A stretch of DNA of 64,000 bases from Algimonas porphyrae (GTDB taxonomy: Bacteria; Pseudomonadota; Alphaproteobacteria; Caulobacterales; Maricaulaceae). Under the pieces are notes generated by a model. It did not search any database. It was not told the DNA's origin and worked only from the letters and a program-made list of their open reading frames with translations. Where the stretch lies: the NCBI RefSeq assembly GCF_041429795.1, contig NZ_CP163424.1, positions 682,001-746,000 of the forward strand. Direction: 5' to 3'. Below, in pieces: positions 1-9,599 of the stretch. Position 1 is the stretch's first letter; each line of letters opens with the position of its first letter. A program made the translations under genes and the position numbers.

Positions 1-53
1 TCCGCAGTCAATGCGGGACTTTCCTTGGCGGCGATTTCGCGATAGCGGGCGGC

Positions 54-896
54 ATGAATATCGAGGATCTGAACTGGCTGAACAATGAGAGCGTGGTCAA
101 CACGTTCTTCCTGTTCGTCGTCGTCCTGTTGATCCGGATCGTGATTGTGCGGATCATCAAGGGGCGGACGCCGACCCTGTCGGATAATCGCCGCCGCTGG
201 CTGTCGATCGTCCAGAATTCATCCTTCCTGCTGGGTCTGCTCGGGTTGATCTATATCTGGTCGCCGCAGCTATCGACCTTCGCCCTGTCCCTGACCGCCT
301 TCGCCGTCGCGCTGGTGATCGCGACGAAGGAATATCTCCTCTGCGTCATGGGCGCGCTCTACCGCGCCACGTCCTCGGCCTTTTCGGTCGGCGACTGGAT
401 CGAAGTGCACGGGCTGAGAGGGGAGGTGCTGACCGAAGGGATTCTCAGCACGCGGCTTCAGGAACTGGACGGCGATGGCGGACGCAACGACTATACGGGC
501 CGCATATTGGTGGTACCGAATTCCATTTTCCTCACGCAGACCGTCTTTAATGAATCCTACCGCAAGCGCTATCTGCATCACCGCTTCAGGGTGACAGTCG
601 AACCCGGTATCGACCCGACCCCGATTGTCGCCCAAGTGCGCGACCGCCTGCCAGAGCTGTGCCCGGAGACCGATCAGACGGCGGAACGCTACTGGTCGAT
701 GGTCCGCCAGCGCCTGCAGAAGGAAATCCCCTCGCGTGAGGCGCAGGTCAGTCTGGATACGAGCGAGCTCGGCAAGATCCGCTTCACCGTGACAGTCTTC
801 TGTGCCGTTTCGAAAGCGTCCGCCATCGAAGCGGATATTACGGGGCTCGTCCTTCGGGCCGCCGCGCAGGCGTCCGCACAGATGCAGGCCGGATGA
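54..896 (+). CDS. MscS-family small-conductance mechanosensitive channel
   Basis: Predicted inner-membrane channel of the MscS type, opening under membrane tension to release solutes during hypo-osmotic shock. The 280-residue protein has hydrophobic segments near residues 17-33, 55-70 and 75-105, followed by the typical beta-domain stretch (FSVGDWIEVHGLRGEV, about 110-125) and the VPNS motif near 153 that marks this family. The C-terminal half is soluble. The ATG of the next gene overlaps its stop by four bases, so it is probably translationally coupled to the antiporter downstream. Family assignment is firm; ion selectivity cannot be read from the sequence. Confidence 0.9.
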   Translation: MNIEDLNWLNNESVVNTFFLFVVVLLIRIVIVRIIKGRTPTLSDNRRRWLSIVQNSSFLLGLLGLIYIWSPQLSTFALSLTAFAVALVIATKEYLLCVMGALYRATSSAFSVGDWIEVHGLRGEVLTEGILSTRLQELDGDGGRNDYTGRILVVPNSIFLTQTVFNESYRKRYLHHRFRVTVEPGIDPTPIVAQVRDRLPELCPETDQTAERYWSMVRQRLQKEIPSREAQVSLDTSELGKIRFTVTVFCAVSKASAIEADITGLVLRAAAQASAQMQAG

Positions 897-2065
897 CGAT
901 CGATCCCTTTCTCGGGCCGACGGCGCTTGCCCTGGCGGTGATCTTCGCGACCGGCCTGATCCTGAACCTGTTCAGGCAGCCGCATGTGATCGCCTATATC
1001 GTCGCCGGTATTCTGCTGGGGCAGTCCGGCATCGGTCTGATCCAGAATGGGGAACCGGTTCAGCAGCTCGGCTCTCTGGGCGTGACGCTGCTGCTGTTCT
1101 TCGTCGGGATGGAAACCCAGCCTCTGCGCCTCATCAAGGGGTGGCGGGTCTCCATTGCGGGGACCCTGCTGCAGATCGTGGCCAGTGTCTGTCTGAGTTT
1201 CGCGATCGCTGCCATTTTCGAATGGGGGTTTGCGCGGGCCCTGCTGCTGGGCTTTGTCATTTCGCTCTCGAGCACGGCGATCGTTCTGAAGATATTGGAA
1301 AGTCACGGCGAGGTGGCGACACCGTTCGGACAGGATACGATCGGCGTTCTGATCGTGCAGGATATTGCCGCCATCGCCATGATCATCGGTCTGGGTTTTC
1401 TGGTCAGCGATGCCGATATGCTGACGCCGTCCGCACTGGGCGCGCAAGTTCTCGCGGCAGGGCTATTCATCGCGCTGATCGTCTGGATCGCGCGCGGCAA
1501 GACCGTCAAGCTCCCCTTTTCCCGCAGTCTTGCCAACGCGTCCGAATTGCAGGTTTTCGGGGCGCTGACGCTCTGTTTCGGGCTCGGCTGGTTCAGCTCG
1601 CAGCTTGGCCTGTCGACGGCGATCGGCGCCTTTGCCGGAGGGCTGATCGTGGGTGCGGCCAAGGCTACGCAATGGGTGTCGGAAGCGCTCTCCGCCTTCC
1701 GGACCGTCTTTCTGGGGCTCTTCTTCGTCTCCGTGGGTCTGCTGATCGATCTTCAATTCGTTATCGACCGGGCGCTGCCCATTGCCGGGCTGGTGATCGC
1801 CGTCCTTCTGTCCAGCATGGTCTTCAACACGCTGATCTACCGGCTGGCCGGATATGATCTGCGGCGGTCCATCTATGCAGGTGCGCTGCTGGCCCAGCCG
1901 GGCGAGTTCAGCTTCGTCCTGGCGGCGATGGGCGCAAGCACTGGCCTGATCACCGGGGTCGGTTATCAGCTGTCGCTCTCCGTCATCGCCATTTCGCTGG
2001 CCGTGAGCCCGGTCCATATCCAGCTGACGCGCCATTTCATTCGCCCGACTGTCACCGACGGCTGA
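893..2065 (+). CDS. CPA2-type monovalent cation:proton antiporter, membrane domain only
   Basis: Kef/CPA2-like exchanger of 390 residues made almost wholly of membrane segments (about 11-12). Family landmarks include HVIAYIVAGILLG near residue 24-36 and the SLSSTAIVLKIL segment near 125-136. KefB/KefC proteins of about 600 residues carry a cytosolic TrkA-N domain; this one stops after the membrane domain, so nucleotide or glutathione gating is not expected in cis. It overlaps the mechanosensitive channel gene by ATGA, suggesting a joint role in ion or osmotic homeostasis (inference). Confidence 0.88.
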   Translation: MTIDPFLGPTALALAVIFATGLILNLFRQPHVIAYIVAGILLGQSGIGLIQNGEPVQQLGSLGVTLLLFFVGMETQPLRLIKGWRVSIAGTLLQIVASVCLSFAIAAIFEWGFARALLLGFVISLSSTAIVLKILESHGEVATPFGQDTIGVLIVQDIAAIAMIIGLGFLVSDADMLTPSALGAQVLAAGLFIALIVWIARGKTVKLPFSRSLANASELQVFGALTLCFGLGWFSSQLGLSTAIGAFAGGLIVGAAKATQWVSEALSAFRTVFLGLFFVSVGLLIDLQFVIDRALPIAGLVIAVLLSSMVFNTLIYRLAGYDLRRSIYAGALLAQPGEFSFVLAAMGASTGLITGVGYQLSLSVIAISLAVSPVHIQLTRHFIRPTVTDG

Positions 2066-2185
2066 ACACGTCCGCGGTGCGGTCCATTGGCGGGGCGGTA
2101 TTTCATCCCCAACCTGCGCTTCCCTTCGCCGTAATTTGCGCTATGTTCGGTCCACTGAATTTTCCTTTTTCCGCCCGAGCCGTCC

Positions 2186-3289
2186 ATGAAACTCACCCTT
2201 GAACGCAGTGCGCTCCTGACGGGGCTGTCCCATGTCCAGTCTGTCGTGGAGCGTCGCAACACCATCCCGATCCTGTCCAACGTCCTGCTGGGCGGGGAGA
2301 ATGGCCGCCTGACCCTGGTGGCGACCGATCTGGACATCGAAGTCTCTGAGTCGGTCGAAGCCGGTGTCGATGCGCCGGGACAAGTCACCGCGCCCGCCCA
2401 TACGCTTTATGATATCGTCCGCAAATTGCCGGACGGCGCGCAGGTGCAACTGACCATTTCCGATAATGACCGGCTGGATGTGGATGCGGGTCCGGCCCAC
2501 TTCACCCTGCCACTACTGCCACCCGGCGACTTCCCGAAAATGACGGCGGACGGGTTTACGCATGAATTTACCCTGCCGGCCTCAGAACTGTCGCGCCTGA
2601 TCGACAAGACACGCTTTGCGATCTCCACGGAAGAAACGCGCTACTATCTCAACGGCATCTACCTGCATGCGCGGGACGGGCTGCTGCGATCCGTCGCGAC
2701 GGACGGCCATCGGCTGGCGCTCGCCGAACGGGCGCTGCCCTCTGGGTCCGACGGCATGCCGGGCGTGATCGTGCCGCGCAAGACCGTGGCGGAACTGCGC
2801 CGCCTGATCGACGGGATGGACGCCGATGTTCAGATCGCCGTGTCCGACGCCAAGATCCGCTTCACGACCGGGACAGTCGTGCTGACGTCCAAGCTGATCG
2901 ACGGCACCTTCCCTGATTATGAGCGCGTGATCCCGCGCACCAATACGAAACAGCTGGTACTGGACAATAAGGTGTTCGCCTCCGCCGTGGACCGGGTCGC
3001 GACCATATCTGCGGAGAAATCCCGCTCCGTCAAATTGTCGCTCACTGACAGCAATCTGGCGCTTTCGGTCAATAATCCGGAGAGCGGACAGGCGAATGAA
3101 GACCTGCCCGTCAATTATGACGACGAAGCCCTCGAGATCGGGTTCAACGCGAAATATCTGCTCGACGTGGCCGGGCAGATCGAAGGTCAGGACGCGACCT
3201 TCATGCTCGACAGCGCATCCGCGCCTGCTCTGGTGACAGATTCCGATGACGAGCACGCGCTCTTCGTGCTGATGCCTCTGCGCGTCTGA
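2186..3289 (+). CDS. dnaN: DNA polymerase III subunit beta (sliding clamp)
   Basis: Ring-forming processivity clamp of the replicative polymerase. The 367-residue length and the three repeated clamp domains match the family. Recognisable landmarks are MKLTLERSALLTGLSHVQSV at the N-terminus, RYYLNGIYLH near 151, TDGHRLA near 173 and the C-terminal ALFVLMPLRV. It is followed 14 bp later by recF, the common dnaN-recF pairing, but dnaA and gyrB are not next to them here. Confidence 0.98.
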   Translation: MKLTLERSALLTGLSHVQSVVERRNTIPILSNVLLGGENGRLTLVATDLDIEVSESVEAGVDAPGQVTAPAHTLYDIVRKLPDGAQVQLTISDNDRLDVDAGPAHFTLPLLPPGDFPKMTADGFTHEFTLPASELSRLIDKTRFAISTEETRYYLNGIYLHARDGLLRSVATDGHRLALAERALPSGSDGMPGVIVPRKTVAELRRLIDGMDADVQIAVSDAKIRFTTGTVVLTSKLIDGTFPDYERVIPRTNTKQLVLDNKVFASAVDRVATISAEKSRSVKLSLTDSNLALSVNNPESGQANEDLPVNYDDEALEIGFNAKYLLDVAGQIEGQDATFMLDSASAPALVTDSDDEHALFVLMPLRV

Positions 3290-3303
3290 TGTGACGCCCT
3301 TCG

Positions 3304-4425
3304 GTGGCGTCCTTCACCCAACTCCGCCTGACCGATTTTCGGTCCTATGACCGGCTCGATCTGGATCTGATGCCCGGACCTGTCGTGCTGTTCGGGGCGA
3401 ACGGGGCCGGTAAGACCAATCTGATGGAAGCCGTCTCGCTACTCTCGCCCGGCCGGGGGTTGCGCGGGGCGGGGATCGACGCGCTGGCCCGGGTCGATGA
3501 GGGTGTCACCGCCCCGGCCTGGGGTATCACCGCAACCCTGAGCGACGAAACCATTCTGTCGGTCGGACAGGTACCGGACGCGCCGCGCCGCCGGGTCGTG
3601 CGGATCAACCGGACCAACGCCACCGCCGCGCAACTGGCCGAACAGCTGACCGTGCAATGGCTGACCCCGGCGCAAGACCGGCTGTTCACCGGCCCGGAAG
3701 GCGATCGCCGCAAATTTCTCGATCGGCTGACGCTGGCCTTCGATGCCAGCCACGGCGTCACCGCGCTGCGCTACGAAAAGGCGCGCGCGGAACGCAACCG
3801 GCTGCTGTCCGACGGTGTGTCGGATGCGTCCTGGTATGACGCGCTGGAAACGGATATGGCCCAGTGCGGGGCGCGCATTGCCCGGGCCCGCGTCGATACG
3901 GTGGAGCGGCTGCGCGAAGCCATCGCCGAACGCGACGCGACCGCTTTCCCGCAGGCCGGGATCGCTGTCACGGGCACGATCGAAGACCGTCTGCAGGCCG
4001 GGACCTATCTCGACGATGCGGAGTCCGATTTCCGCGACCTGCTGGCCGAGACGCGGCCGCTCGACCGTCGCGCCGGCCGCTCGCTGACGGGGCCGCACAG
4101 ATCGGCGGTGGCGGTCACTCATCAGGCCAAGGCGATGCCTGCCGCGCTCTGTTCGACGGGTGAGCAGAAGGCCCTGCTGATCGGGCTGATCCTGGCTCAT
4201 GCGCGCGCACAGGTCACGCGCTCTCCCATCCTGTTGCTGGACGAAGTGGCCGCGCATCTGGATGCGGTGCGGCGCAAGGCGCTGTCCGAAGAACTGACCG
4301 ATCTCGGTCTTCAGGTGTTCATGACGGGAACGGACCGGTCCCTGTTCGATGATTTCGGCGATCGCGCCCAGTGGTTCGAGGTTGCGGACGCACAGGTGCG
4401 GCCAGCCTCCCCACAAGCAGCCTAA
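3304..4425 (+). CDS. recF: DNA replication and repair protein RecF
   Basis: SMC-like ATPase that loads RecA at single-strand gaps with RecO and RecR. The 373-residue protein has Walker A FGANGAGKTN (about 31-40), the ABC signature-like STGEQKALLIG (about 285-295) and Walker B ILLLDEVAAHLD (about 308-319). It starts with GTG only 14 bp after dnaN, which leaves no room for an upstream start. Its last four bases overlap the end of the convergent hydroxylase gene. Confidence 0.97.
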   Translation: MASFTQLRLTDFRSYDRLDLDLMPGPVVLFGANGAGKTNLMEAVSLLSPGRGLRGAGIDALARVDEGVTAPAWGITATLSDETILSVGQVPDAPRRRVVRINRTNATAAQLAEQLTVQWLTPAQDRLFTGPEGDRRKFLDRLTLAFDASHGVTALRYEKARAERNRLLSDGVSDASWYDALETDMAQCGARIARARVDTVERLREAIAERDATAFPQAGIAVTGTIEDRLQAGTYLDDAESDFRDLLAETRPLDRRAGRSLTGPHRSAVAVTHQAKAMPAALCSTGEQKALLIGLILAHARAQVTRSPILLLDEVAAHLDAVRRKALSEELTDLGLQVFMTGTDRSLFDDFGDRAQWFEVADAQVRPASPQAA

Positions 4426-5621
4426 AGCAGCAGCGGCGGGCGCTCGCCCATCTCGCCCGCGGCTTCCTGCCGGATAAGCGGGTGCAGCGCCGGCACGGCG
4501 TCGACCGTGGCAAAAGCCAGCCGTCGGGCGTGACCCAGCAGGCTTAGCGGCCCGCGGCGCGGTGCGGCAGACAGGCTCTGCGTCACAGCAGCGAGGAGCA
4601 TTTCATCGACCCGGCGCCAGCGCGCATAGCCGATCAGCCCGGCCGTCCCGATATCCTGCCCGGTCTGTGCCGCCTCCCGCACTGTTTCGCTCAGCGCGGC
4701 AATGTCGCGAATGGCCAGATTGAAGCCTTGCCCGGCCAGCGGATGAACGGCCCGGGCCGCATCCCCGACCAGGGCGACCCGTTCCGCGCTCAGCGCTTCG
4801 CTGCGCTGATCGATCAGCGGGTAGCTCTGAACAGAGGCGTCGAGACCTGTGATCTCCAGCGCGCCCCAGAGCCGTTCATCGATAAGGGAGACCAGGGCCG
4901 CTTCGGGCAGAGCGCAGGCCGCCGCAATCGCCGTCTCGCGGTCCGACCAGACGATCTGCGACCGATGTCCGGCCTTTGTTGTAGCCAATGGCAGCGACGC
5001 AATCGCGCCGACGCGCTGAAACCGTTGCAGGGCGATGCCTTCATGCGGCTCGGCGTGGATGACCGTCGTAACCAATGCATGCTGCCGGAAATCGCTCCGC
5101 GTCACGGACAGGCCCGCCATGCGCCGGATGGCGCTTTTGCGCCCATCCGCCGCCACGACCAGCGCCGCCTTCAGCACGCGTCCATCGCTCAGGCTCAGCC
5201 GGGCATCGCCGTCGATCTCCAGCGCGTCGAGACCGGTGCGCTCGATGATCTCGACCGACGTGTCTGAGAGCCGGCTCAGCAAGGCCGCCCGCAGCGCCGC
5301 ATTCTCGACGACCATGGCGAGCGGTGCATCACTGCGACTGGGCAGCTCGAATTGCCAAGGCGTATCGGCTTCGCCTTCACCGACGCGCATGCCGTGAATG
5401 GGCGTCACCGCAGGGCAGTCCACACCCAGCCGGCTCAGCATACGCAGAGCAGAGGGCGTCAGTGTCGTCGCCCGCCCGTCCGAGGCCGCGCGATACAAGG
5501 GCCCCGCATCGATCAGCGTCACGCGCTGTCCCGGTCCATAGTCGCTGTCTGACAGCGCAATGGCGCTCAGCAACCCGGACAGCCCGGCCCCGATAATGGC
5601 GATGTCAACGCGATCAGTCAT
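4422..5621 (-). CDS. UbiH/UbiF-family FAD-dependent hydroxylase
   Basis: Class A flavoprotein monooxygenase of 399 residues, likely hydroxylating the ring of a ubiquinone precursor. The FAD dinucleotide motif IIGAGLSGLLSA sits at residues 9-20, the AADGRKSAIRR 'DG' motif near 156-166, and the second FAD motif VGDAARAVHPLAGQGFNLAI near 284-303. These three in order are characteristic of UbiH/UbiF/UbiM/UbiL. Which ring position is attacked cannot be told from this sequence, so no symbol is given. Convergent with recF, overlapping by 4 bp. Confidence 0.9.
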   Translation of the reverse strand: MTDRVDIAIIGAGLSGLLSAIALSDSDYGPGQRVTLIDAGPLYRAASDGRATTLTPSALRMLSRLGVDCPAVTPIHGMRVGEGEADTPWQFELPSRSDAPLAMVVENAALRAALLSRLSDTSVEIIERTGLDALEIDGDARLSLSDGRVLKAALVVAADGRKSAIRRMAGLSVTRSDFRQHALVTTVIHAEPHEGIALQRFQRVGAIASLPLATTKAGHRSQIVWSDRETAIAAACALPEAALVSLIDERLWGALEITGLDASVQSYPLIDQRSEALSAERVALVGDAARAVHPLAGQGFNLAIRDIAALSETVREAAQTGQDIGTAGLIGYARWRRVDEMLLAAVTQSLSAAPRRGPLSLLGHARRLAFATVDAVPALHPLIRQEAAGEMGERPPLLL

Positions 5622-5791
5622 GCCGCCCGCCTAAGCTTCTGCGCATGACTTGAAAAGCCGCCTTGATGCGCGGCTGCCCGCCTTTTTGCACAAGCATGAG
5701 CGCAGGGCACCCCGGCTTAACGTGACCTTCACGCTTTACCGTCACACTTCATTAACCTGACAATCCAACCGCCTGATGATCCAACAACTGG

Positions 5792-8257
5792 ATGCCACCG
5801 ATGACGCCACCGCCTGCCGCCACCGCAAGCTATGAGGAATATTCGCCCGAAGCGATTCAGGCGATGATGGATGCAGTCACACAGGCCGAGGCGACGGCCT
5901 GGAAGCGGGCTGTCGGCGCGCTCGCCGTGATCGCGCTGGGTCTGATGATCCTATTGGCGCAACTTTCCTATTCACCTTTCGATCCGACGGCGGATACGGC
6001 GGGTGTCGGGACCGTGACCAACTGGCTGGGCGGCCCGGGTGCGTGGCTGTCCAATCTGCTGATGCAGACGCTGGGCTGGGGCGGTCTTCTGGCCGGCGCT
6101 CTGGCGATCATCAGCGGTATTCGTCGGATCGTGCGCCACAAGGCCCCCGTTCAGACCCGCCGCGACCGGGCCGGGCGCGCCCTGATCTATATCGGCGCGG
6201 TGCTGCTCGGCACGGCGACCCTGTCGGCTTTTCCGATCCCGCAAAGTTGGCCGATGGCGTCCGGTCTCGGCGGCTGGTTCGGCGATCTGATGCATCTGGG
6301 CATGAAAGGCTGGCTGGATTATGTCGGTGTGCCGCTCTCGGGGGGGATCGTCGCTCTGATCACTTTTCTTGGCTTCGGCGTCTGTCTGGCGCGTCATCTC
6401 GGCGTGGTCCGGCGCGATGTGGTCGATATTCTCGATGCCGCCGGCCTGGTCTGGGCTTATACACGGGTTGGGATCGACACGCTGAGTGCGTGGCTCGTGC
6501 GCATCTTCCGCAAAAGCTATGTGCAGGATGTCGACGCTGGGCCCGTTGGTCTGCGTGATATTCCGGACACGGCGCCGCCCGTTGCCGCCTTTGCGCCCGC
6601 AGCCGCATCTTCGCCCCCGGCTATACCCGCAGCTGCGCCGCAGCCCGCACCGAAGCCTGCTGCCACGAAAGCTAAGCCAAAGCCCAAATCAAAAGCCCGC
6701 AAGGTCGCCAATCCGAAAAAGGGTCAGCCCGAATTCGATTTTTCCGATGCCAGCGCTTTTGTCCTGCCGACACCGGATCTGCTGAAAGCGCCGCCACCGC
6801 GCAGCACGGTGCGCGACGAAACCATGCTGGTCCGTCAGTCCGAACAATTGCACCGTGTCATGGGCGATTACGGCGTTGAAGGGGTTATGGGCGATGTCAG
6901 GCCCGGACCCGTCGTCACCCTGTTCGAATTCGAGCCCGCGCCTGGCGTCAAAAGCTCCCGCGTGATCAATCTAGCGTCAGACATTGCCCGCAATATGAGC
7001 GCGCAATCTGCGCGGATTGCCGTCGTGCCGGGACATAACGCGCTGGGGGTCGAACTGCCCAACCGGAAACGCGAAATCGTCTGGTTGCGCGATATGATGG
7101 AATCGGAGGCCTTCGCGAGTAGCGAGGCGCGCCTGCCCCTGATCATGGGCGAAGATATTGGCGGGGAGCCGTTTGTGACCGATCTGGCGTCCATGCCACA
7201 CATGCTGGTGGCGGGGACGACCGGCTCGGGTAAGTCGGTCGCGGTCAATTCGATGATCCTGTCGCTGATGTACAAGCTGACGCCGGATCAGTGCAAATTC
7301 ATCATGATCGATCCGAAGATGCTGGAGCTCTCCGTCTATGACGGCGCGCCGCATCTGCTGGCCCCTGTCGTGACGGAACCGAAAAAGGCCGTCGTCGCGC
7401 TGAAATGGGCGGTGCGGGAAATGGAAGACCGTTACCGCAAGATGAGCCAGGTCAATGTGCGCGGCATGGAGGCCTTCAACCAGAAAGTGGCCGAGGCCAA
7501 ACGCACCGGCGAAACCCTGTCCAAGACGGTTCAGACCGGATTTGATCACGACAGCGGCGAACCCGTCTTCGAAACGCAGGAGTTCGAGTTCGAACCCATG
7601 CCCTATATCGTCATCATCATTGACGAGATGGCGGACCTGATGATGGTCGCCAAGAAGGATATTGAAGGCTCCGTTCAGCGTCTGGCTCAGATGGCGCGAG
7701 CGGCGGGGATTCACATGATCCTGGCAACGCAACGCCCCTCGACCGATGTCATCACCGGCACGATCAAGGCCAATTTCCCGACCAAGGTCTGTTTCCGGGT
7801 CGGCTCCAAGATCGACAGCCGGGTCATCCTGGGCGAAATGGGCGGCGAACAATTGCTCGGCAAAGGCGACATGCTGTTCTCCGGCGATACCAGTCCAAAA
7901 CGCTATCACGGCCCGTTCGTCTCCGACTCCGAAGTCGAGCGTGTCGCCAATTTCGTGCGCGCCCAAGGAACGCCCGCCTATCTGGATGCGATCACGGAAG
8001 AGAAGGACGAGGAAGCACCGGACGATGCGTCTCTTGCAGGCGGTGGCTCGGATGGCGGGTCCCTGTTCGATCAGGCCGTCGCCATCGTAGCGCGCGATCG
8101 CAAGGCATCGACCAGCTACATTCAGCGGCGTCTGTCGATCGGCTATAACCGCGCCGCCGATCTGATCGACCGGATGGAGCAGGAAGGCATGATCAGTTCT
8201 GCGGGCAGCGGCGGCAAGCGCGAGATTTTCCTGCCGGAAGAGGATGATCCGTTCTAG
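5792..8257 (+). CDS. ftsK: DNA translocase FtsK
   Basis: Septum-anchored DNA pump that clears chromosomes and activates XerCD at dif. The 821-residue protein has about four membrane segments in the first 210 residues, a Pro/Ala/Lys-rich linker (about 265-310) and a motor with Walker A GTTGSGKSV near 474 and Walker B IVIIIDEMADLM near 605. The C-terminal winged-helix gamma domain (about 755-815, SYIQRRLSIGYNRAADLID) reads KOPS sites. The linker is short compared with E. coli FtsK. A second in-frame ATG lies three codons downstream. A xerC-like gene lies 5 kb away. Confidence 0.97.
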   Translation: MPPMTPPPAATASYEEYSPEAIQAMMDAVTQAEATAWKRAVGALAVIALGLMILLAQLSYSPFDPTADTAGVGTVTNWLGGPGAWLSNLLMQTLGWGGLLAGALAIISGIRRIVRHKAPVQTRRDRAGRALIYIGAVLLGTATLSAFPIPQSWPMASGLGGWFGDLMHLGMKGWLDYVGVPLSGGIVALITFLGFGVCLARHLGVVRRDVVDILDAAGLVWAYTRVGIDTLSAWLVRIFRKSYVQDVDAGPVGLRDIPDTAPPVAAFAPAAASSPPAIPAAAPQPAPKPAATKAKPKPKSKARKVANPKKGQPEFDFSDASAFVLPTPDLLKAPPPRSTVRDETMLVRQSEQLHRVMGDYGVEGVMGDVRPGPVVTLFEFEPAPGVKSSRVINLASDIARNMSAQSARIAVVPGHNALGVELPNRKREIVWLRDMMESEAFASSEARLPLIMGEDIGGEPFVTDLASMPHMLVAGTTGSGKSVAVNSMILSLMYKLTPDQCKFIMIDPKMLELSVYDGAPHLLAPVVTEPKKAVVALKWAVREMEDRYRKMSQVNVRGMEAFNQKVAEAKRTGETLSKTVQTGFDHDSGEPVFETQEFEFEPMPYIVIIIDEMADLMMVAKKDIEGSVQRLAQMARAAGIHMILATQRPSTDVITGTIKANFPTKVCFRVGSKIDSRVILGEMGGEQLLGKGDMLFSGDTSPKRYHGPFVSDSEVERVANFVRAQGTPAYLDAITEEKDEEAPDDASLAGGGSDGGSLFDQAVAIVARDRKASTSYIQRRLSIGYNRAADLIDRMEQEGMISSAGSGGKREIFLPEEDDPF

Positions 8258-8323
8258 GGATCAGACGTCCGCCTGATGTAGATCGAGATATTATCAGGAT
8301 GCGCTGATTTCCAGGTCCATACT

Positions 8324-8971
8324 ATGCCGATTTACATCCTGTCCGCCTCGATCATCCTGTCCGTCATATATGGCGCCCTGTTGTGCTACCGACCGCCGAG
8401 CGTCCTGAAGACGGTGGTCAAGGTGGCGGCGACGGGCTTGCTGACATTCTGGGTCTATGCGCTGGGCGGGCCGATATGGCTGGTCACGGCTCTGGCGTTC
8501 GGAACCATCGGCGACGGCTTCATGTCGGGCCATCCCAAGAGATGGCTGCTGCCGGGCCTGCTGGCCTTCTTCGCCGGACATCTCGCCTATCTGGCACTGT
8601 TCATGACGACGCCTCACACGCCAATCAATATTGCGACGCTCGCGATCGCCTGTGCCGTTTTCGCCTTTTCCGCCGGCTTCGTCGCCTTCCTGTGGACATC
8701 GCTTGCAGAGATGCGCTGGCCTGTGGTCGCCTATACGGGCGTCATCGCCCTGATGGGCGCAACGGCGGCCAGGCTTGATATGGAAACGTCTTTCGTGGCG
8801 ATCGGTGCGGCGCTGTTCATTCTCTCAGATGTGCTTGTGGCGCTGGAAACCTTCAAGATCGACGCGGATGCCCGCATTCGGAAAATCACGGGTCCGCTCC
8901 TCTGGGCGCTGTATTATGGCGGGCAGCTTCTGATCGCCTATGGCTTTCTGCTCGGCCTGCAGGTCCTCTAG
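8324..8971 (+). CDS. YhhN/TMEM86-family membrane protein (lysoplasmalogenase-like)
   Basis: Polytopic membrane protein of 215 residues with about seven or eight hydrophobic helices. The block KWLLPGL-like (KRWLLPGLLAFFAGHLAYL, about 67-86) preceded by LAFGTIGDGF is the conserved core of the YhhN family, whose animal member TMEM86B hydrolyses lysoplasmalogens. Bacterial function is not well established, so the activity is inferred from the family. It stands alone 66 bp after ftsK. Confidence 0.8.
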   Translation: MPIYILSASIILSVIYGALLCYRPPSVLKTVVKVAATGLLTFWVYALGGPIWLVTALAFGTIGDGFMSGHPKRWLLPGLLAFFAGHLAYLALFMTTPHTPINIATLAIACAVFAFSAGFVAFLWTSLAEMRWPVVAYTGVIALMGATAARLDMETSFVAIGAALFILSDVLVALETFKIDADARIRKITGPLLWALYYGGQLLIAYGFLLGLQVL

Positions 8972-9007
8972 GCCCTGTCGGGGCGGCAGTTCGACCGGAT
9001 CGACGGC

Positions 9008-9529
9008 TTATCGTGGTGTCTCTGACATCCTCTTCGTAATGGTATCGAGCTGATCCGACAGAGCGTCCAGCCTGTCTTCGCCCATCGGCAACAGGGCGGT
9101 CATCGCAGACTGGAAGCGCCGGCTGAGCGCCTCATCAATGGCGGCTACCCCCCGGTCCGTGAGCCTGACGAACCGGGTTCGCTTGTCTTCCGTGCCCTGC
9201 CTGCGGACGACATAGGCTTCCCGTTCCAGCCGACCGACGGCAATGGCGAGGGCGCCGGAAGTGAGATGAACGCGTTCGATGAGCTGGTTGGGTTGAAGTT
9301 CATAAGGCGGCCCCGACACGCGCAGCATGCCCAGAATGTCGAAGTCGGTATAGCTGAGCCCGCTGGGCTTCAGCCTCATGGCCGCATCATTTTCCAGCAC
9401 TCGCCCGGCGAGGATGATCCGGCAGATGAGGCGCAATACGGACGATGACACATCCGGGCGTTCGTGTCGGAAGCTGTCGACAATGGTGTCGACGATGTCG
9501 GAACCGTCGGTCTGATCGCTCTGTCCCAT
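9008..9529 (-). CDS. MarR-family transcriptional regulator
   Basis: Winged-helix regulator of 173 residues. The HTH region (QPNQLIERVHLTSGALAIAVGRLE, roughly 77-100) is followed by the wing with VVRRQGTEDKRTRFVRLTDRG (about 106-126), the DxR signature of the family. It is transcribed divergently from the CPBP protease gene 70 bp away, with a perfect palindrome between them, so it very likely represses itself and that gene. The ligand is unknown. Confidence 0.9.
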   Translation of the reverse strand: MGQSDQTDGSDIVDTIVDSFRHERPDVSSSVLRLICRIILAGRVLENDAAMRLKPSGLSYTDFDILGMLRVSGPPYELQPNQLIERVHLTSGALAIAVGRLEREAYVVRRQGTEDKRTRFVRLTDRGVAAIDEALSRRFQSAMTALLPMGEDRLDALSDQLDTITKRMSETPR

Positions 9530-9563
9530 AGGCCCATGTGAAAGACTTGAAGAGGGAGAACAA

Positions 9564-9581
9564 TATCTTTATGCAAAGATA
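9564..9581. promoter_or_regulatory. Palindromic MarR-type operator in the marR/CPBP divergent spacer
   Basis: TATCTTT-ATGC-AAAGATA is a perfect inverted repeat with 7-base arms and a 4-base spacer. It lies in the only intergenic space between the divergent regulator and protease genes. Size and symmetry fit a MarR dimer site. Confidence 0.7.
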
Positions 9582-9599
9582 AACTGTCGGGAGGCTTTC

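Noticed and set aside
2186-4425. Replication origin near dnaN-recF, or near rpmH-rnpA
   Set aside because: Both gene pairs are origin neighbours in many bacteria, but dnaA is absent and I saw no cluster of DnaA boxes or AT-rich unwinding region at either place.
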